DNA of 64,000 nucleotides from Mesorhizobium sp. CA8 (GTDB lineage: Bacteria; Pseudomonadota; Alphaproteobacteria; Rhizobiales; Rhizobiaceae), in assembly GCF_020164955.1 (NCBI RefSeq), contig NZ_JAIUHG010000008.1, positions 1-64,000 on the forward strand, given 5' to 3'. Numbering within the stretch: the stretch's first letter is position 1; the number at the start of each line of letters is the position of its first letter. This document shows, one piece after another, positions 53,636 to 63,167 of this stretch. Made by a program: the position numbers and the translations under genes. The notes under the pieces are model-generated. The model saw only the letters and a program-made list of their open reading frames with translations. It made no database searches and was not told the origin of the DNA.

Positions 53636-54568
53636 ATGACCGTCCATGACCGCATCGTCGCCGAGCCGTTCTCGCTGCAGCGCCGCAACCCCAATGGCGG
53701 CACCAAGCCGCTGACCGCCTGGGGCTTCGCCAACGAGACCGACATGCTGACCGACGTGCTGCTCGGCTCGCCCAATTTCCTGCGCCACCTGTCGACCAGC
53801 TCGCTGTCGCGCAAGCATCTGCGCGAGGCGCCCTGCAACGTCCAGATCGCGCAGGCGCAGCACAAGGATCTCGTCGCGGCCTATGAGCATTTCGGCGTCA
53901 ACATCCACTGGCACGAGCCGACGCCGGAACTGCCGATGCAGGTCTATTCGCGCGATTCCAGCGTGATGACTCCCTACGGCGCCTTCATCACCGCCATGGC
54001 CAATTGGTGGCGGCGCGGCGAGAATTATGCCGCCATCCGCACCTATGAGAAGCTCGGCATCCCGATCTACGATATGGTCACCGCCGGCACCTTCGAAGGC
54101 GGCGATTTCAACGTCATCGAGGAGGGCGTGGTGCTGATCGGCTGCGGCGGCGCCCGCACCCAGGAAGAGGGCGCGCGCCAGGTGCAGGCCTGGTTCGACA
54201 AGGAAGGCTGGGAGACGAGGCTTGCCTTCATCGACGAATATTACGTGCATATCGACCTGATGGTGGTACCGATCGCCGAGAAGCTCACCGCCGTCTGCCT
54301 CGCCTGCACCGAGCCAGGCATCGTCGACTGGCTGAAGGGCAAGGGCCACGAGATCATCGACGTGCCCTTCCAGGACACGATGGCGCTCGGCTGCAACTTC
54401 ATGTCCCTCGGCAAGGACAGGGTGATCACGCCGACTTCCAGCCAGAGCCTCATCGGCCAGCTGAAGGCGCGCGGGTTTGAAGTCGCGGCCGTCGACATGA
54501 GCGAGATCTCCAAGACCGGCGGCGGCATCCACTGCATGGCGCAGGCGCTGAAGCGCGTGCCGGCATAA
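53636..54568 (+). CDS. Arginine deiminase/dimethylargininase (amidinotransferase) family enzyme, 310 aa
   Basis: AGGAGA before ATG 53636. The guanidino-modifying pentein fold: D107 in SRDSSVMTPYGAFI, EGGDFN (E154/D157), H205 in YYVHIDLMV and catalytic Cys300 in GGGIHC. All four active-site positions are present, so it is predicted active on a guanidino compound, giving citrulline-type products. It is 31 bp after the amidohydrolase gene, likely one operon under the divergent LysR regulator. Confidence 0.9.
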   Translation: MTVHDRIVAEPFSLQRRNPNGGTKPLTAWGFANETDMLTDVLLGSPNFLRHLSTSSLSRKHLREAPCNVQIAQAQHKDLVAAYEHFGVNIHWHEPTPELPMQVYSRDSSVMTPYGAFITAMANWWRRGENYAAIRTYEKLGIPIYDMVTAGTFEGGDFNVIEEGVVLIGCGGARTQEEGARQVQAWFDKEGWETRLAFIDEYYVHIDLMVVPIAEKLTAVCLACTEPGIVDWLKGKGHEIIDVPFQDTMALGCNFMSLGKDRVITPTSSQSLIGQLKARGFEVAAVDMSEISKTGGGIHCMAQALKRVPA

Positions 54569-54606
54569 TCGATTTCGAAGCTCGGCAATTGCCGGCGATG
54601 AAAGCT

Positions 54607-54641
54607 TATCCCCTGGCTGTCGGGCCAGGGGTATTTCTCTT
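54607..54641 (+). terminator. Rho-independent terminator after the amidinotransferase gene
   Basis: CCCCTGGC / GCCAGGGG stem with a TGTCGG loop, followed by TATTTCTCTT. It ends the amidohydrolase-amidinotransferase transcript. Confidence 0.85.
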
Positions 54642-54735
54642 GTAGGTCGGCCTGTCAGGAGACTTCGCCATATCCGTTCCGATCGTTCTGGCCCTGCGCT
54701 AGGCTCCGGCCAGCCGAAACAGGATTGCCACAACG

Positions 54736-55458
54736 ATGATCGTCCAGGCCTGCATCAACGGCGCCCGACCCGCCGACTTCCAACCCGCATTGCCGCTCGA
54801 CCCCGAGGCGATGGCGCTCGACGCCGCCGTCTCGATCGCGGCGGGCGCGGCCGAGCTGCATGTCCATGCGCGCGGCGCCGATGGCCGGGAGAGCCTGGCG
54901 CCGGAAGCGATGGACAAGACGGTCGCAGCACTCCGCCGCGCCTGTCCGGGCACGCTGATCGGCGTCTCCACCGGCGCCTGGATCGAGAAGGACGATTTGC
55001 GCACGCTGGTCGCCATCTCCGGCTGGCGCGAACTGCCCGACTATGCCTCGCTCAATCTCAGCGAAACGGCGGCGCCCGTCGTCATGGAAAGCCTGCGCCA
55101 GCGCGGCATCGGCATCGAGGCGGGGTTGGCCTCCATTGCCGACGCCGAGCGCCTGGCCGGCCTCGACCATGGCGGGCGGTGCTGCGCGTGCTGATCGAGA
55201 TTTCCGAACAGGCACTGGATGAAGCCTTTGCCGTCGCAGACGGCATCGAGACGGTGCTGGAACGCGCCGGCATTCCGCCGCTCGATTCTGCTGCACGGCG
55301 AGAACGCGACGGTATGGCCGTTCGTGGAAAGGGCGGCTGCGCGGAAGCTTTCGACGCGGGTCGGGCTGGAGGACGGCAAGGAATTGCCGGACGCAAGCGT
55401 AGCGGAAGGCAACGCCGCGCTGGTGGCTGCGGCGGTGGCGATTTATCGCGCTCGGTGA
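54736..55458 (+). pseudogene. BKACE (DUF849) family gene with two compensating frameshifts
   Basis: The 3-keto-5-aminohexanoate cleavage enzyme family acts on beta-keto acids with acetyl-CoA. The N-terminal frame from ATG 54736 reads MIVQACINGARPADFQPALP ... ELHVHARGADG ... LASIADAERLAGLDHG. A missing base near 55179 moves into the frame VLIEISEQALDEAFAVADGI, and an extra base near 55284 returns to the first frame with LLHGENATVWPF to the stop at 55458. As it stands the first frame ends at 55194. The compensating indels restore a full-length product, so it is either a recent pseudogene or an assembly error. Confidence 0.8.
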
Positions 55459-55463
55459 TCTTG

Positions 55464-55594
55464 TTCCTCGCCTCCACGAAGTGGGGGAGAGGTGGCTCGG
55501 CGAAGCCGAGACGGAGAGGGGGAGCGCCCTACGAAGACCTCCTCTCCGTCCGCTTCGCGGACACCTCTCCCCCGCCTTTGGCGGGGGCGAGGAA
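55464..55594. repeat. Dispersed palindromic intergenic repeat, copy D
   Basis: Begins TTCCTCGCC and ends GGCGAGGAA, with GGGGGAGAGGTGGC on the left, and a right arm CACCTCTCCCCCGCC. An internal GGCTCGGCGAAGCCGAG hairpin is visible. The whole 131 bp forms a long imperfect cruciform between the BKACE pseudogene and the oxidoreductase gene. Shares its core with copy A at 5.8 kb. Confidence 0.8.
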
Positions 55595-55598
55595 AGCG

Positions 55599-56657
55599 CT
55601 ACTGCGTATCCGTATGCGCCCTCAACTCCGCCCGTTTCTCGTCCGACACCACGGCAAGGTCCAGCACCTTCTGCAGGCCCGCCGCGTGGCGGAAACTCGG
55701 TTCGGTCTGCGCGCCGCTCCGCACCGCCTCGACGAAGCGCTGGTAGTTGGTCAGCACGCTGCCGGCGTCGAGCTCTTCCCACTTGGCGTTCTCGACATTT
55801 TCGCCAACGCAGGCCTTCAATATCGAGCCTTCGAGATTGTGCACCACCTCGATGCCGCCCTTCTCGCCATAGATGCGCAGCCGAAGCTCGTTGAGGTGGC
55901 CGGTGGCCCAACGGCTGGCATGCACCACGCCGAAGGCGCCGTTGGCGAAGTCGAGCGTCATGGCGAAGCTGTCATTGGCATCGAGCTGGTAGTCGCCGAT
56001 GCGACCGCCCGGCGCCTTGTCGAAGGCACGCAGCCGGCAGAAGACATGGTCGACATCGAGCGCCGCGCCATAGCTGGCGAAATCGAGGATATGGATGCCG
56101 ACATCACCGAGCACGCCGTTGGAGCCGTGGCCGCGCGACAGCCGCCACAGCCATTTAGGATCGGTGCGCCAGTCGCCCCAGAATTTCGACACCAGCCAGC
56201 TCTGCAGGTAAGACGCTTCGACATGGCGCACCGTCCCGATCTCGCCCGCCTGCACCATCCGGCGCGCCTTCTGCAGCGCGGCGACATTGCGATAGGTGAG
56301 GTTGACCATGTTGACGATGCCGGCGGCTTCCGCGGCATTGGCCATTTCGTTGGCTTTGCCGAAATTTTCCGCCAGCGGCTTTTCGCACAGCACGGGCTTG
56401 CCGGCGGCGACCAGCGCCATGGTGGTCGGGTGATGGATGCGGTCGGGCGTGACATTGGCGACCGCGTCGAAATCGCCCCAGTCGAGCGCCGCCTCCAGCG
56501 AGGTGAAGCGCTTCGGGATCTTGTAGGCGTCGGCATATTCGCCGACGCGGGCCATATCGACGTCGACCGCGCCGACGATGTCGACGCCCTCGATGGCGCC
56601 AAAGCGCCGGGCATGTTCCTGCGCCATCCACCCGGTGCCTAATATCAAAAGCCGCAT
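55599..56657 (-). CDS. Gfo/Idh/MocA-family oxidoreductase (ThuB-like), 352 aa
   Basis: GAGGAG before ATG 56657. N-terminal Rossmann fold (LLILGTGWMAQEHARRFG) and the EKPLAENFGKANEM motif of the family, with the long C-terminal alpha/beta domain. Typical of NAD(P)-dependent sugar dehydrogenases. Its partner ThuA gene is 98 bp upstream, the order seen in thuAB (trehalose utilisation) loci of rhizobia, although no thuEFGK transporter is present here. Confidence 0.88.
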   Translation of the reverse strand: MRLLILGTGWMAQEHARRFGAIEGVDIVGAVDVDMARVGEYADAYKIPKRFTSLEAALDWGDFDAVANVTPDRIHHPTTMALVAAGKPVLCEKPLAENFGKANEMANAAEAAGIVNMVNLTYRNVAALQKARRMVQAGEIGTVRHVEASYLQSWLVSKFWGDWRTDPKWLWRLSRGHGSNGVLGDVGIHILDFASYGAALDVDHVFCRLRAFDKAPGGRIGDYQLDANDSFAMTLDFANGAFGVVHASRWATGHLNELRLRIYGEKGGIEVVHNLEGSILKACVGENVENAKWEELDAGSVLTNYQRFVEAVRSGAQTEPSFRHAAGLQKVLDLAVVSDEKRAELRAHTDTQ

Positions 56658-56755
56658 TTTCCTGCTCCTCCGAGCGATTTGGTTCGATTCAATAATGTGA
56701 ATGTGACCCAGGCGCTGTTTCCGCGCAATCCCAAGCGAAGCGGGGAGGCGCTTGT

Positions 56756-57541
56756 TTAGCGGAAGCCGGCCTCGCCATGCGCATGCAGCCTGGGCCCGCG
56801 CTCCTCGATCGGCTCCAGCGCCTTCTCGACCGGCACATTCGGCGCATCGAGGATTCCGGGCTTCGACCCTTGCGGGTTGTGCGCCCATCTCACCGCGTTG
56901 CGCAGCACCTTCTGCGCGGTGGCGTCGTGATAGGTCGGATAGGTTTCATGGCCGGGACGGAAGTAGAAGACATTGCCGGCGCCGCGCCGGTAGGTCAGGC
57001 CCGAGCGGAACACCTCGCCGCCCTGGAACCAGGATATGAAAACGGTCTCCAGCGGCTCGGGCACGGCGAACTGCTCGCCATACATCTCCTCGTTCTCCAG
57101 CTCGAAATATTCGCCGACGCCTTCGGCAATGGGGTGGCTGGGGCTCGTCACCCAGAGCCGCTCGCGCTCGCCGGCCTCGCGCCATTTCAGCGTGCAGGGC
57201 GTGCCCATCAGCCGCTTGAAGATTTTCGAGAAATGGCCGGAATGGAGGATGATCAGCCCCATGCCTTCGAAGACGCGCTTCGCAACGCGTTCGACCACTT
57301 CGTCGGCCACCGCGCCATGGTCCTTATGGCCCCACCAGACCAGCACGTCGGTTTCCGCGAGGCGGGATTCCGGCAGGCCGTGCTCCGGCTGCTCCAGCGT
57401 CGCGGTCGAGGCGGAGATCGCCTTGTCGGCGGAGAGCGCCTTGGCAATGGTCGCGTGCATGCCTTCCGGATAGATGGAGGCCACCACCTCATTGGTCCGC
57501 TCATGGATGTTCTCGCCCCAGACGACAGCGCGAATTGTCAT
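56756..57541 (-). CDS. ThuA-like (trehalose utilisation) domain protein, 261 aa
   Basis: ATG 57541 ([20 protein letters not shown]). The glutamine-amidotransferase-like ThuA fold shows [39 protein letters not shown] and [16 protein letters not shown]. ThuA proteins act in trehalose and related sugar catabolism in rhizobia, with enzymatic role not fully settled. First of the pair with the dehydrogenase. Confidence 0.9.
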   Translation of the reverse strand: MTIRAVVWGENIHERTNEVVASIYPEGMHATIAKALSADKAISASTATLEQPEHGLPESRLAETDVLVWWGHKDHGAVADEVVERVAKRVFEGMGLIILHSGHFSKIFKRLMGTPCTLKWREAGERERLWVTSPSHPIAEGVGEYFELENEEMYGEQFAVPEPLETVFISWFQGGEVFRSGLTYRRGAGNVFYFRPGHETYPTYHDATAQKVLRNAVRWAHNPQGSKPGILDAPNVPVEKALEPIEERGPRLHAHGEAGFR

Positions 57542-57699
57542 GGATTGCCTCGTGAGTGATTGGGAGCCGCCCCGCGCCATAGATAGCGCCTTCGCCTGGT
57601 ATTGAAAGCGGTTTCAGAGAGCTTGGTTTCTTTAGGGCGGTATGAACAAAGGGCTGAAGAGAGCGGCACAACGCCAACCCGCCCAACTCTCAGTTCTCT

Positions 57700-58935
57700 T
57701 CACCTCATCCTCTCCACCAGCCATCTCGCTGCTGCGTCCGCCCCATCGGCGTGGATCTCGGCGGCCACCTTGTGAGCATGAAGCCGGACCTTCGGCGCCA
57801 GTGCCACTTCCAGCGCCGCCGATAGCGACGCCGCCGTCGGCACTGGGCCGTCATGCGCGGCGCCGATGCCGAGCTCGGCCACCCGCCGCGCCCAATAGGG
57901 CTGGTCGCCGATCTGCGGCACGATCACCTGCGGCGCTCCTGCCCGCGCGGCGGCGACGGTGGTGCCGGCGCCGCCATGGTGGATGACGGCGGCGACGCGG
58001 CCGAACAGCGCCTGCTGGTTGACCTCGCCGACGGCGAAGCAATCGTCGCCATCGTCGACGAGGCCGAGCTCGGCCCAGCCATGCGCGAGCACCGTACGGA
58101 GGCCCTTGGCGCGGATCGCCTCGATGGCCGCGCGGCCGGCTTCGCTCGCGACCGATATGGAGCCGAAGCCGACATAGACCGGCGGCGAGCCGACACCGAG
58201 GAAGGCTTCCAGCCCGCCGGGCAGGGGCCGCTCATCCGGCAGGATGAAGGCGCCGGTCTGCACGGCGTCGATCAGGTCCGAGGGCAGCCACGGTCCTAGC
58301 GTTGGATCGCAGGCGAGCAGGACTCTTTTGCCGTAGACATAGTCCCGGACGTTTTGCACCGGGGGCAGCCCGAGCGATGCGCGATGGCCGTTGATCGCCT
58401 CGCCGAAGAGCGCGTTCTTGGTCCGGATGTCCATCTCCCACAAGAGCCGGTTGTCGGTCACGCCGGCCGGCAGCGGATGGCTTGGATATTCATGCGGCCG
58501 GTTGTGCGGCGAGGGCAGCCAGATGGGGCAGAACGTGCCGAGCATGTAACGCATGCCGCGTTGTTCCGCGACCAGCCGCGCGGCGGCGCAGGACGGGAAG
58601 AGGCCGAACGCCACCACGGCGTCGCAGCCTTCGGCGGCCACGCTCAGCGCCTCATATTGTCTGGCGACGATCTCAGCCGCCTGGCCGGAAATCAGCCTGG
58701 CCCGGTCCTCTGGCGTGGCCGATCGCGATCGGTTGATCATTTCCTTCGCCCATTCGCGCACCGGCGCGAAGGCCGGCGCCAGCGGCACGCCGGCGCGGGC
58801 CAGAAGAGCGGCAAATTCGGCGTCGGCGGGCGCGCTCACCCTGGCGTCGACGCCATGCGCCGGCAAAGCCGCGCCCAGCGCCGCCAATGGCTCGACGTCG
58901 CCGCGCGAGCCGTAAGTCGATAACAAGATTCGCAT
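57700..58935 (-). CDS. GT1-family glycosyltransferase (UGT-like), 411 aa
   Basis: GGAG 6 nt upstream favours ATG 58935 (MRILLSTYGSRGDVEPLAAL). N-terminal STYGSRGDVEPLAALGAAL is the acceptor-side signature of the vancomycin/macrolide-type GT1 family; the C-terminal donor site reads FGRVAAVIHHGGAGTTVAAA RAGAPQVIVPQIGDQPYWARRV. Such enzymes glycosylate lipids, sterols or secondary metabolites. No biosynthetic gene cluster is directly adjacent, so the acceptor is unknown. Confidence 0.9.
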   Translation of the reverse strand: MRILLSTYGSRGDVEPLAALGAALPAHGVDARVSAPADAEFAALLARAGVPLAPAFAPVREWAKEMINRSRSATPEDRARLISGQAAEIVARQYEALSVAAEGCDAVVAFGLFPSCAAARLVAEQRGMRYMLGTFCPIWLPSPHNRPHEYPSHPLPAGVTDNRLLWEMDIRTKNALFGEAINGHRASLGLPPVQNVRDYVYGKRVLLACDPTLGPWLPSDLIDAVQTGAFILPDERPLPGGLEAFLGVGSPPVYVGFGSISVASEAGRAAIEAIRAKGLRTVLAHGWAELGLVDDGDDCFAVGEVNQQALFGRVAAVIHHGGAGTTVAAARAGAPQVIVPQIGDQPYWARRVAELGIGAAHDGPVPTAASLSAALEVALAPKVRLHAHKVAAEIHADGADAAARWLVERMR

Positions 58936-59180
58936 TCCATGCTCCATCGTGGTTCTGCGGAGCAGCGTTGATACGCCATGGCCGGGGGCTTGCCGCAAGC
59001 CCGGGCTGCGCCATATCTCCCTCCTGGGAAGGGTCGTAATCGCTTCCTCAGGTGAGGGTGCGATCGCCATGCGTCGGCGCGGCGACGGCAATTACCCGGG
59101 CGCGTGTTGGCGCCAGGCCCTTCGGATCAGCAAGTGGGGATCGATAACAGCCGGCGACCAGTGCGCCGGCTCTGGTAGGT

Positions 59181-60809
59181 TTAACCCTGGCGGCCTTCCT
59201 GGGCCACCTGGGTAGGGGACCTTGTGAGCCGCGGGACGACGACGAGGCGCTTAATCTTGCCCTTTTTGTAGGCGGCAAGGAAGCGGTGATAATCCTTGAA
59301 GACGACGCAGCCATTCGACTCCGCGCGGCCGCCGCGCAGCATATAAGTGTGCGCGAGCAGGCCGTCGCGGCCGTATTTGTTCCGGCCGCTGGCCGGTGTC
59401 AGGCGGATCGCCTCGACACCATGGAAGCGCGATTCACGTATTGACAGATTGTAGGTGTCGGGCGGCGTCGGACCGACATTCTTACGGTCGACAAAGCGCG
59501 GCTGGTCGACCATCGAACCCAGGCCCGAATGCGCCTCCAGCTTCGAGCCGTCAGGCATGTAGACGGTTCTCGCCGAAATATCGTAGACGGCGACGCCATT
59601 GCCCGTGGAAGGCCCATTGAAAAGGTTGCGGAACGCGCTGCCGAGGCCGCCGCTCTCCGGCGTGTCGGGCTTGGCATAGGCGAGCATCTCGGATGCCTGC
59701 GCCTTGCGCCTGCCAGGTTTGGAGTCGGCCACGAACGGCTTCGAGCCCGCAACGCCGGGCAGGGCCTGGTCGCCGCTTCTCGGCGAGGCCGCCGTCGGCC
59801 CGCCTTGCGCGATGTCGGCGGCCGTTGGCTGTGGCTTGGCCCTGGCGGCCTGCGGCTTCGCGGTCTCGGGTTTCTGCGGCTTGGACGCGTTCTGCTCGGG
59901 CGCTTCGGTGGCGCGCTCGAGCGTGGTCCGCGGGCGCAGGCCGGGCACGGCAATCGTGTCGGGCAAATCGTCTTGCGGCGGCAGCGAAGCGACCTGGTAT
60001 TCGCCGCCCCGGCCATTGTCCGGGCCATTGTCCGGCTTGTCGGCGACATCAGGCCCGTCGCTGTTTTGCAGCGCAACGGCGGTCGGAACGTCAGCCGTCT
60101 CACCCGGCGATATGTTGGCGAGCGCAAGCGCCAGCTCGGAAGCGCCGGCGATTTCGGCCGGCGGCGAACCGAACCGGGCTTCCGCCGGGGCGCCCGGCAG
60201 CGCGCCGCCGAAGCGGCTCGCCGAAGGCAGGCTGGCCAGCACGAACGGCGTCTTCTCGGCGCGGGCAAAGGCATCGGCAAGCTTTTGCGGCGAAAGCTCA
60301 GCGCGCTTCACCACGCCGTCGAAACGGTCGGCGGCTCCGGCGGCCGAAGCCACGACCACGACCTTTTCCTGCGCGACGCTGTCGGGCGACGGCAGTTTAA
60401 GGCGCGCCGCTTTGCCGTTGAGACCTTTATTTATCAGCTTTTCAGCAGCTTGGCCGTCATGTCTGAAGTTCATCGCGAGGCTGACGCAGCGAGCATCGCA
60501 GCCGCCGGTGAGCGACCCTGCCTTGTAGCCGCCATTGCCGGCAAGATGCGGCGCCCAGGCGTTGGCGATCTGCCGGCGCTGGTCGCCAAGCGCGATGTTG
60601 CGCGGCGAAAGCAGGCCTTGCGGCAATCCATTGGAAGCGGCGGTCAGGGAGGTGCTTACCGAATGCAGCCCTGCCAACGTGGCTATGGACCAAAGGGCAA
60701 GGGCGGCGCCGACAGCAGGCACCACAACCCAACGATGACCACCAGATTTCTTCGAAGTTACCCCCTCATCAGGAGTGTCACCCCGGTACTTCAAACGCAA
60801 AAACGCCAT
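59181..60809 (-). CDS. DUF2778 family, L,D-transpeptidase-like cell-wall enzyme with long disordered region, about 542 aa
   Basis: The start is ATG 60809 (MAFLRLKYRG); ATG 60830 would add seven residues. One N-terminal membrane helix (WVVVPAVGAALALWSIATLA) then a Pro/Ala/Lys-rich region to about residue 380. The C-terminal 150 residues have the DUF2778 fold with GLGSMVDQPRFVDRKNVGPT, and the catalytic region HTYMLRGGRAESNGCVVF (Cys near 501). DUF2778 includes the Tlde1 toxin-type peptidoglycan transpeptidases. Periplasmic; probably peptidoglycan remodelling. Confidence 0.85.
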   Translation of the reverse strand: MAFLRLKYRGDTPDEGVTSKKSGGHRWVVVPAVGAALALWSIATLAGLHSVSTSLTAASNGLPQGLLSPRNIALGDQRRQIANAWAPHLAGNGGYKAGSLTGGCDARCVSLAMNFRHDGQAAEKLINKGLNGKAARLKLPSPDSVAQEKVVVVASAAGAADRFDGVVKRAELSPQKLADAFARAEKTPFVLASLPSASRFGGALPGAPAEARFGSPPAEIAGASELALALANISPGETADVPTAVALQNSDGPDVADKPDNGPDNGRGGEYQVASLPPQDDLPDTIAVPGLRPRTTLERATEAPEQNASKPQKPETAKPQAARAKPQPTAADIAQGGPTAASPRSGDQALPGVAGSKPFVADSKPGRRKAQASEMLAYAKPDTPESGGLGSAFRNLFNGPSTGNGVAVYDISARTVYMPDGSKLEAHSGLGSMVDQPRFVDRKNVGPTPPDTYNLSIRESRFHGVEAIRLTPASGRNKYGRDGLLAHTYMLRGGRAESNGCVVFKDYHRFLAAYKKGKIKRLVVVPRLTRSPTQVAQEGRQG

Positions 60810-61329
60810 ACGACCACTCTCAATCGGCATGCCGGTTTGCGGACCTGGCACCCGTCACGATCACAGTTCGCCGGTGCCCCCTGCACCTTCACGCGTCTGT
60901 TGCCGATTGATTCAAAAGATGGACAAAGATGGTTAACCAATCCCTCCACCAATCGCCGATTTGGCGACGGTCCATACGAAAAAAGAGCCCTCCATGGTCT
61001 CCGCCACGGTAAAAATGCTCTCCCTCACCTGCTTTGCTGCCCGTTTTTCCGGCCTCTGTCAAGAAACCGTGAACACTGGAACCGCAGCATCTCAGCCGGC
61101 TAGCGGCCGATTTGGGTCAAAATGCGACGGCCCGGCCAATGGCGGAACAAGCCAGCCGCCAAAGTTTTGGACCAGTCGACGCGGGTTCTCGGGTGTGGTC
61201 GTTAGCCGTCTTGTCGCGAGGATCACCCAAAAGAAGTCACCCCGCCTGACGGCGGGATTCCTGACGCAAGGGGTGACGGCCAAATCTTGGGCGGGCTGTC
61301 CGACAGAGCAACAGCAAAGCGAAGAAAAA
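60810..61329. other. Intergenic region with inverted repeat
   Basis: 520 bp. Apart from the palindrome at 61236-61277, I see no gene; several short open frames lack support. It should contain the promoter of the DUF2778 gene. Confidence 0.45.
61236..61277. repeat. Nested inverted repeat
   Basis: Outer arms GTCACCCC (61236-61243) and GGGGTGAC (61270-61277). Inner hairpin CCCGCC-TGAC-GGCGGG lies in the left half and shares CCC with the outer arm. No T-run. The structure could be a terminator for the minus-strand DUF2231 gene or a mobile palindromic repeat. Confidence 0.6.
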
Positions 61330-61794
61330 TCAGCGCCGGCCGTCGGGGCTGTCGGCGACGCCCACGTGGTGGCGATAGACCATTTCCCAGCCCTTCCATC
61401 CGGTGAACAGAAGAATGAGGACCACGAGCAGGGACAGTATTAGACCGACCGGAATGACCGCCGCCTCGCCATGAACATAGCGCGAATACCAGTTGTAGAG
61501 CTCAATCAGGACGACAATCACATTGCCGCCGGCGTGAAGCCATGCATCCCGAAGATTGCGGACCTGGTCATCGCCCAGCACATCAGTCAGGCCGGCAACA
61601 GCGGCGAGGGCCGCCATGATCAGACCGGCCCCGAGAAGCCACAGCGAGCCTGTCACCCAACCGGGATTGCCCGTTCGCCAGAAGATCAGGTCGCAGACCA
61701 AGGTGGCGACGAAAAAGGCGATGGGAAAGGGGATCAACATCGGATGGATCGGGTGGCCGCCTATGCTTGCCGTGCTACGCGGGTAATGAGTCAT
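61330..61794 (-). CDS. DUF2231 membrane protein, 154 aa
   Basis: TTGGAGG upstream of ATG 61794 (MTHYPRSTASIGGHPIHPML). The motif GGHPIHPMLIPFPIAFF, four membrane segments and the short C-terminal loop identify the family. Inner membrane; role unknown, possibly redox or heme related. Confidence 0.85.
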   Translation of the reverse strand: MTHYPRSTASIGGHPIHPMLIPFPIAFFVATLVCDLIFWRTGNPGWVTGSLWLLGAGLIMAALAAVAGLTDVLGDDQVRNLRDAWLHAGGNVIVVLIELYNWYSRYVHGEAAVIPVGLILSLLVVLILLFTGWKGWEMVYRHHVGVADSPDGRR

Positions 61795-61913
61795 AACAAT
61801 ACCTCCAAGGTATCTGGCGCCGACATTGGCCAACGCAACCGGCAACCCACGATACAGCCCAACCGGACATAAAACCCCGGCGACTGTGGAATGTTCCATA
61901 ACCCCGGCGTGCT

Positions 61914-63167
61914 TCATCGAGCCACGCGCCCGTCAGCCAAACCCGGCACCGCTCTCGTCTTGCCGCTGAGCCGCGCTCCCAAGGTCAGCGCCTGCGGAAA
62001 ATTGCGGACGACTGCTCTCATTGTGGCGGCGCCGCCATGGCCGAGAGCGATGCGCGCGATAGCTTCCGCGGCGAGGACGCGGGTCGAGAACAATTCTCTC
62101 CAGGCCGCCTCGTAGCGTCTGCCGACCGCTTCGCGTCTCGCCTGCCCACCTGCTGCCGCGCCGAGTTCCAGCGCCAGGAGCCAGCCGGATTGAAGTGCCA
62201 TGGATATGCCCTCTGCGATGATCGGATGCGACTCGCCTGCGATGTTGCCAACGCGAAAGATGTCCCCGTCGTAGCCGGAGCGGATGCCTGGCCGGATCGG
62301 GCCGGCGGCAAGCCACGGACCCTCGAGATTGGCTCCCTCCAGCGCCTCTCGCGCCCCCCGGCATGTCGTCCTGAGATGATGCTCGACGGTTTCGGCCGCC
62401 GAGACCTGGCCGCCGTGCTCGCGGGCACGGCTGGCGCGCAACCCGGCGAGCACATCGCGCCTTATGCAGCAGGAGATGGACAGGCGGCCATGGTCTGCGA
62501 GCACCATGCCGCCATAGCCGCCGGGAAACGTCAGCAGCGGCATCAGGTCGGGCGGCAGCGTCGATCCTGAAAAATGCGCCTTGAAGCCGAGCAGGTCCGA
62601 GGGACGGCCTTTCTTCTCGAGCTGACTCGGCAACGGTCCCGGTTCCCACGAGCCATGCGCGGCGACAATGACTGGTGCCCGCAGGATCGTCGCCTCGTCG
62701 CGGGAATTCCCGGCTCCCGCCTGGATCCACACCGCTTGGCAGGCGCCATCACGTTCGATGGCGACGGCGCGGCAGGGCTGGAAGACGTCCGCGCCGGCCG
62801 AGCGGGCCGCATCCAACAGCAGGCAATCCAGTATGTCGCGGCCGAGCGCTCGGCCGAAACCGTCTCCTGCCGCGGGCACGGACTTCGCACGCGGCATCGG
62901 CGCCTCGACGATGGTGTCGCCGGAAAAGAAGCCGACCCGGTGAATTTCGGGACCCGCCTCGGCCCGCCACGCATCGACGATCTCCAGTCGCTCGAGGAGC
63001 GCCAGATTGCTTGCCGAGATATATTCGCCGCACACCTTGCGACGCGGAAACACGCTCTTTTCCACGATCGCCACGGTCCAGCCGCGCCGGGCCAGCCCCA
63101 GCGCCACTGACGTGCCTGCCGGGCCGGCGCCGATGACGATCGCATCGTGGGTCGATGCCGGTCTCAT
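61914..63167 (-). CDS. FAD-dependent oxidoreductase, geranylgeranyl-reductase/FixC-like, 417 aa
   Basis: FAD-binding AIVIGAGPAGTSVALGLARRG, the signature RKVCGEYIS and the GD motif region FRVGNIAGESHPIIAEGISMAL match the family. It overlaps the methyltransferase gene by ATGA and lies downstream of a type III PKS. This arrangement resembles the alkylresorcinol srsABC operon, in which the third gene encodes a flavoprotein hydroxylase. I infer oxidation of an alkylresorcinol/pyrone intermediate. Confidence 0.88.
   Translation of the reverse strand: MRPASTHDAIVIGAGPAGTSVALGLARRGWTVAIVEKSVFPRRKVCGEYISASNLALLERLEIVDAWRAEAGPEIHRVGFFSGDTIVEAPMPRAKSVPAAGDGFGRALGRDILDCLLLDAARSAGADVFQPCRAVAIERDGACQAVWIQAGAGNSRDEATILRAPVIVAAHGSWEPGPLPSQLEKKGRPSDLLGFKAHFSGSTLPPDLMPLLTFPGGYGGMVLADHGRLSISCCIRRDVLAGLRASRAREHGGQVSAAETVEHHLRTTCRGAREALEGANLEGPWLAAGPIRPGIRSGYDGDIFRVGNIAGESHPIIAEGISMALQSGWLLALELGAAAGGQARREAVGRRYEAAWRELFSTRVLAAEAIARIALGHGGAATMRAVVRNFPQALTLGARLSGKTRAVPGLADGRVAR

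Noticed and set aside
55179..56642. 487-aa plus-strand frame through the oxidoreductase gene
   Set aside because: Only the first 35 residues are coding (part of the frameshifted BKACE gene); the rest is antisense to the Gfo/Idh/MocA gene.
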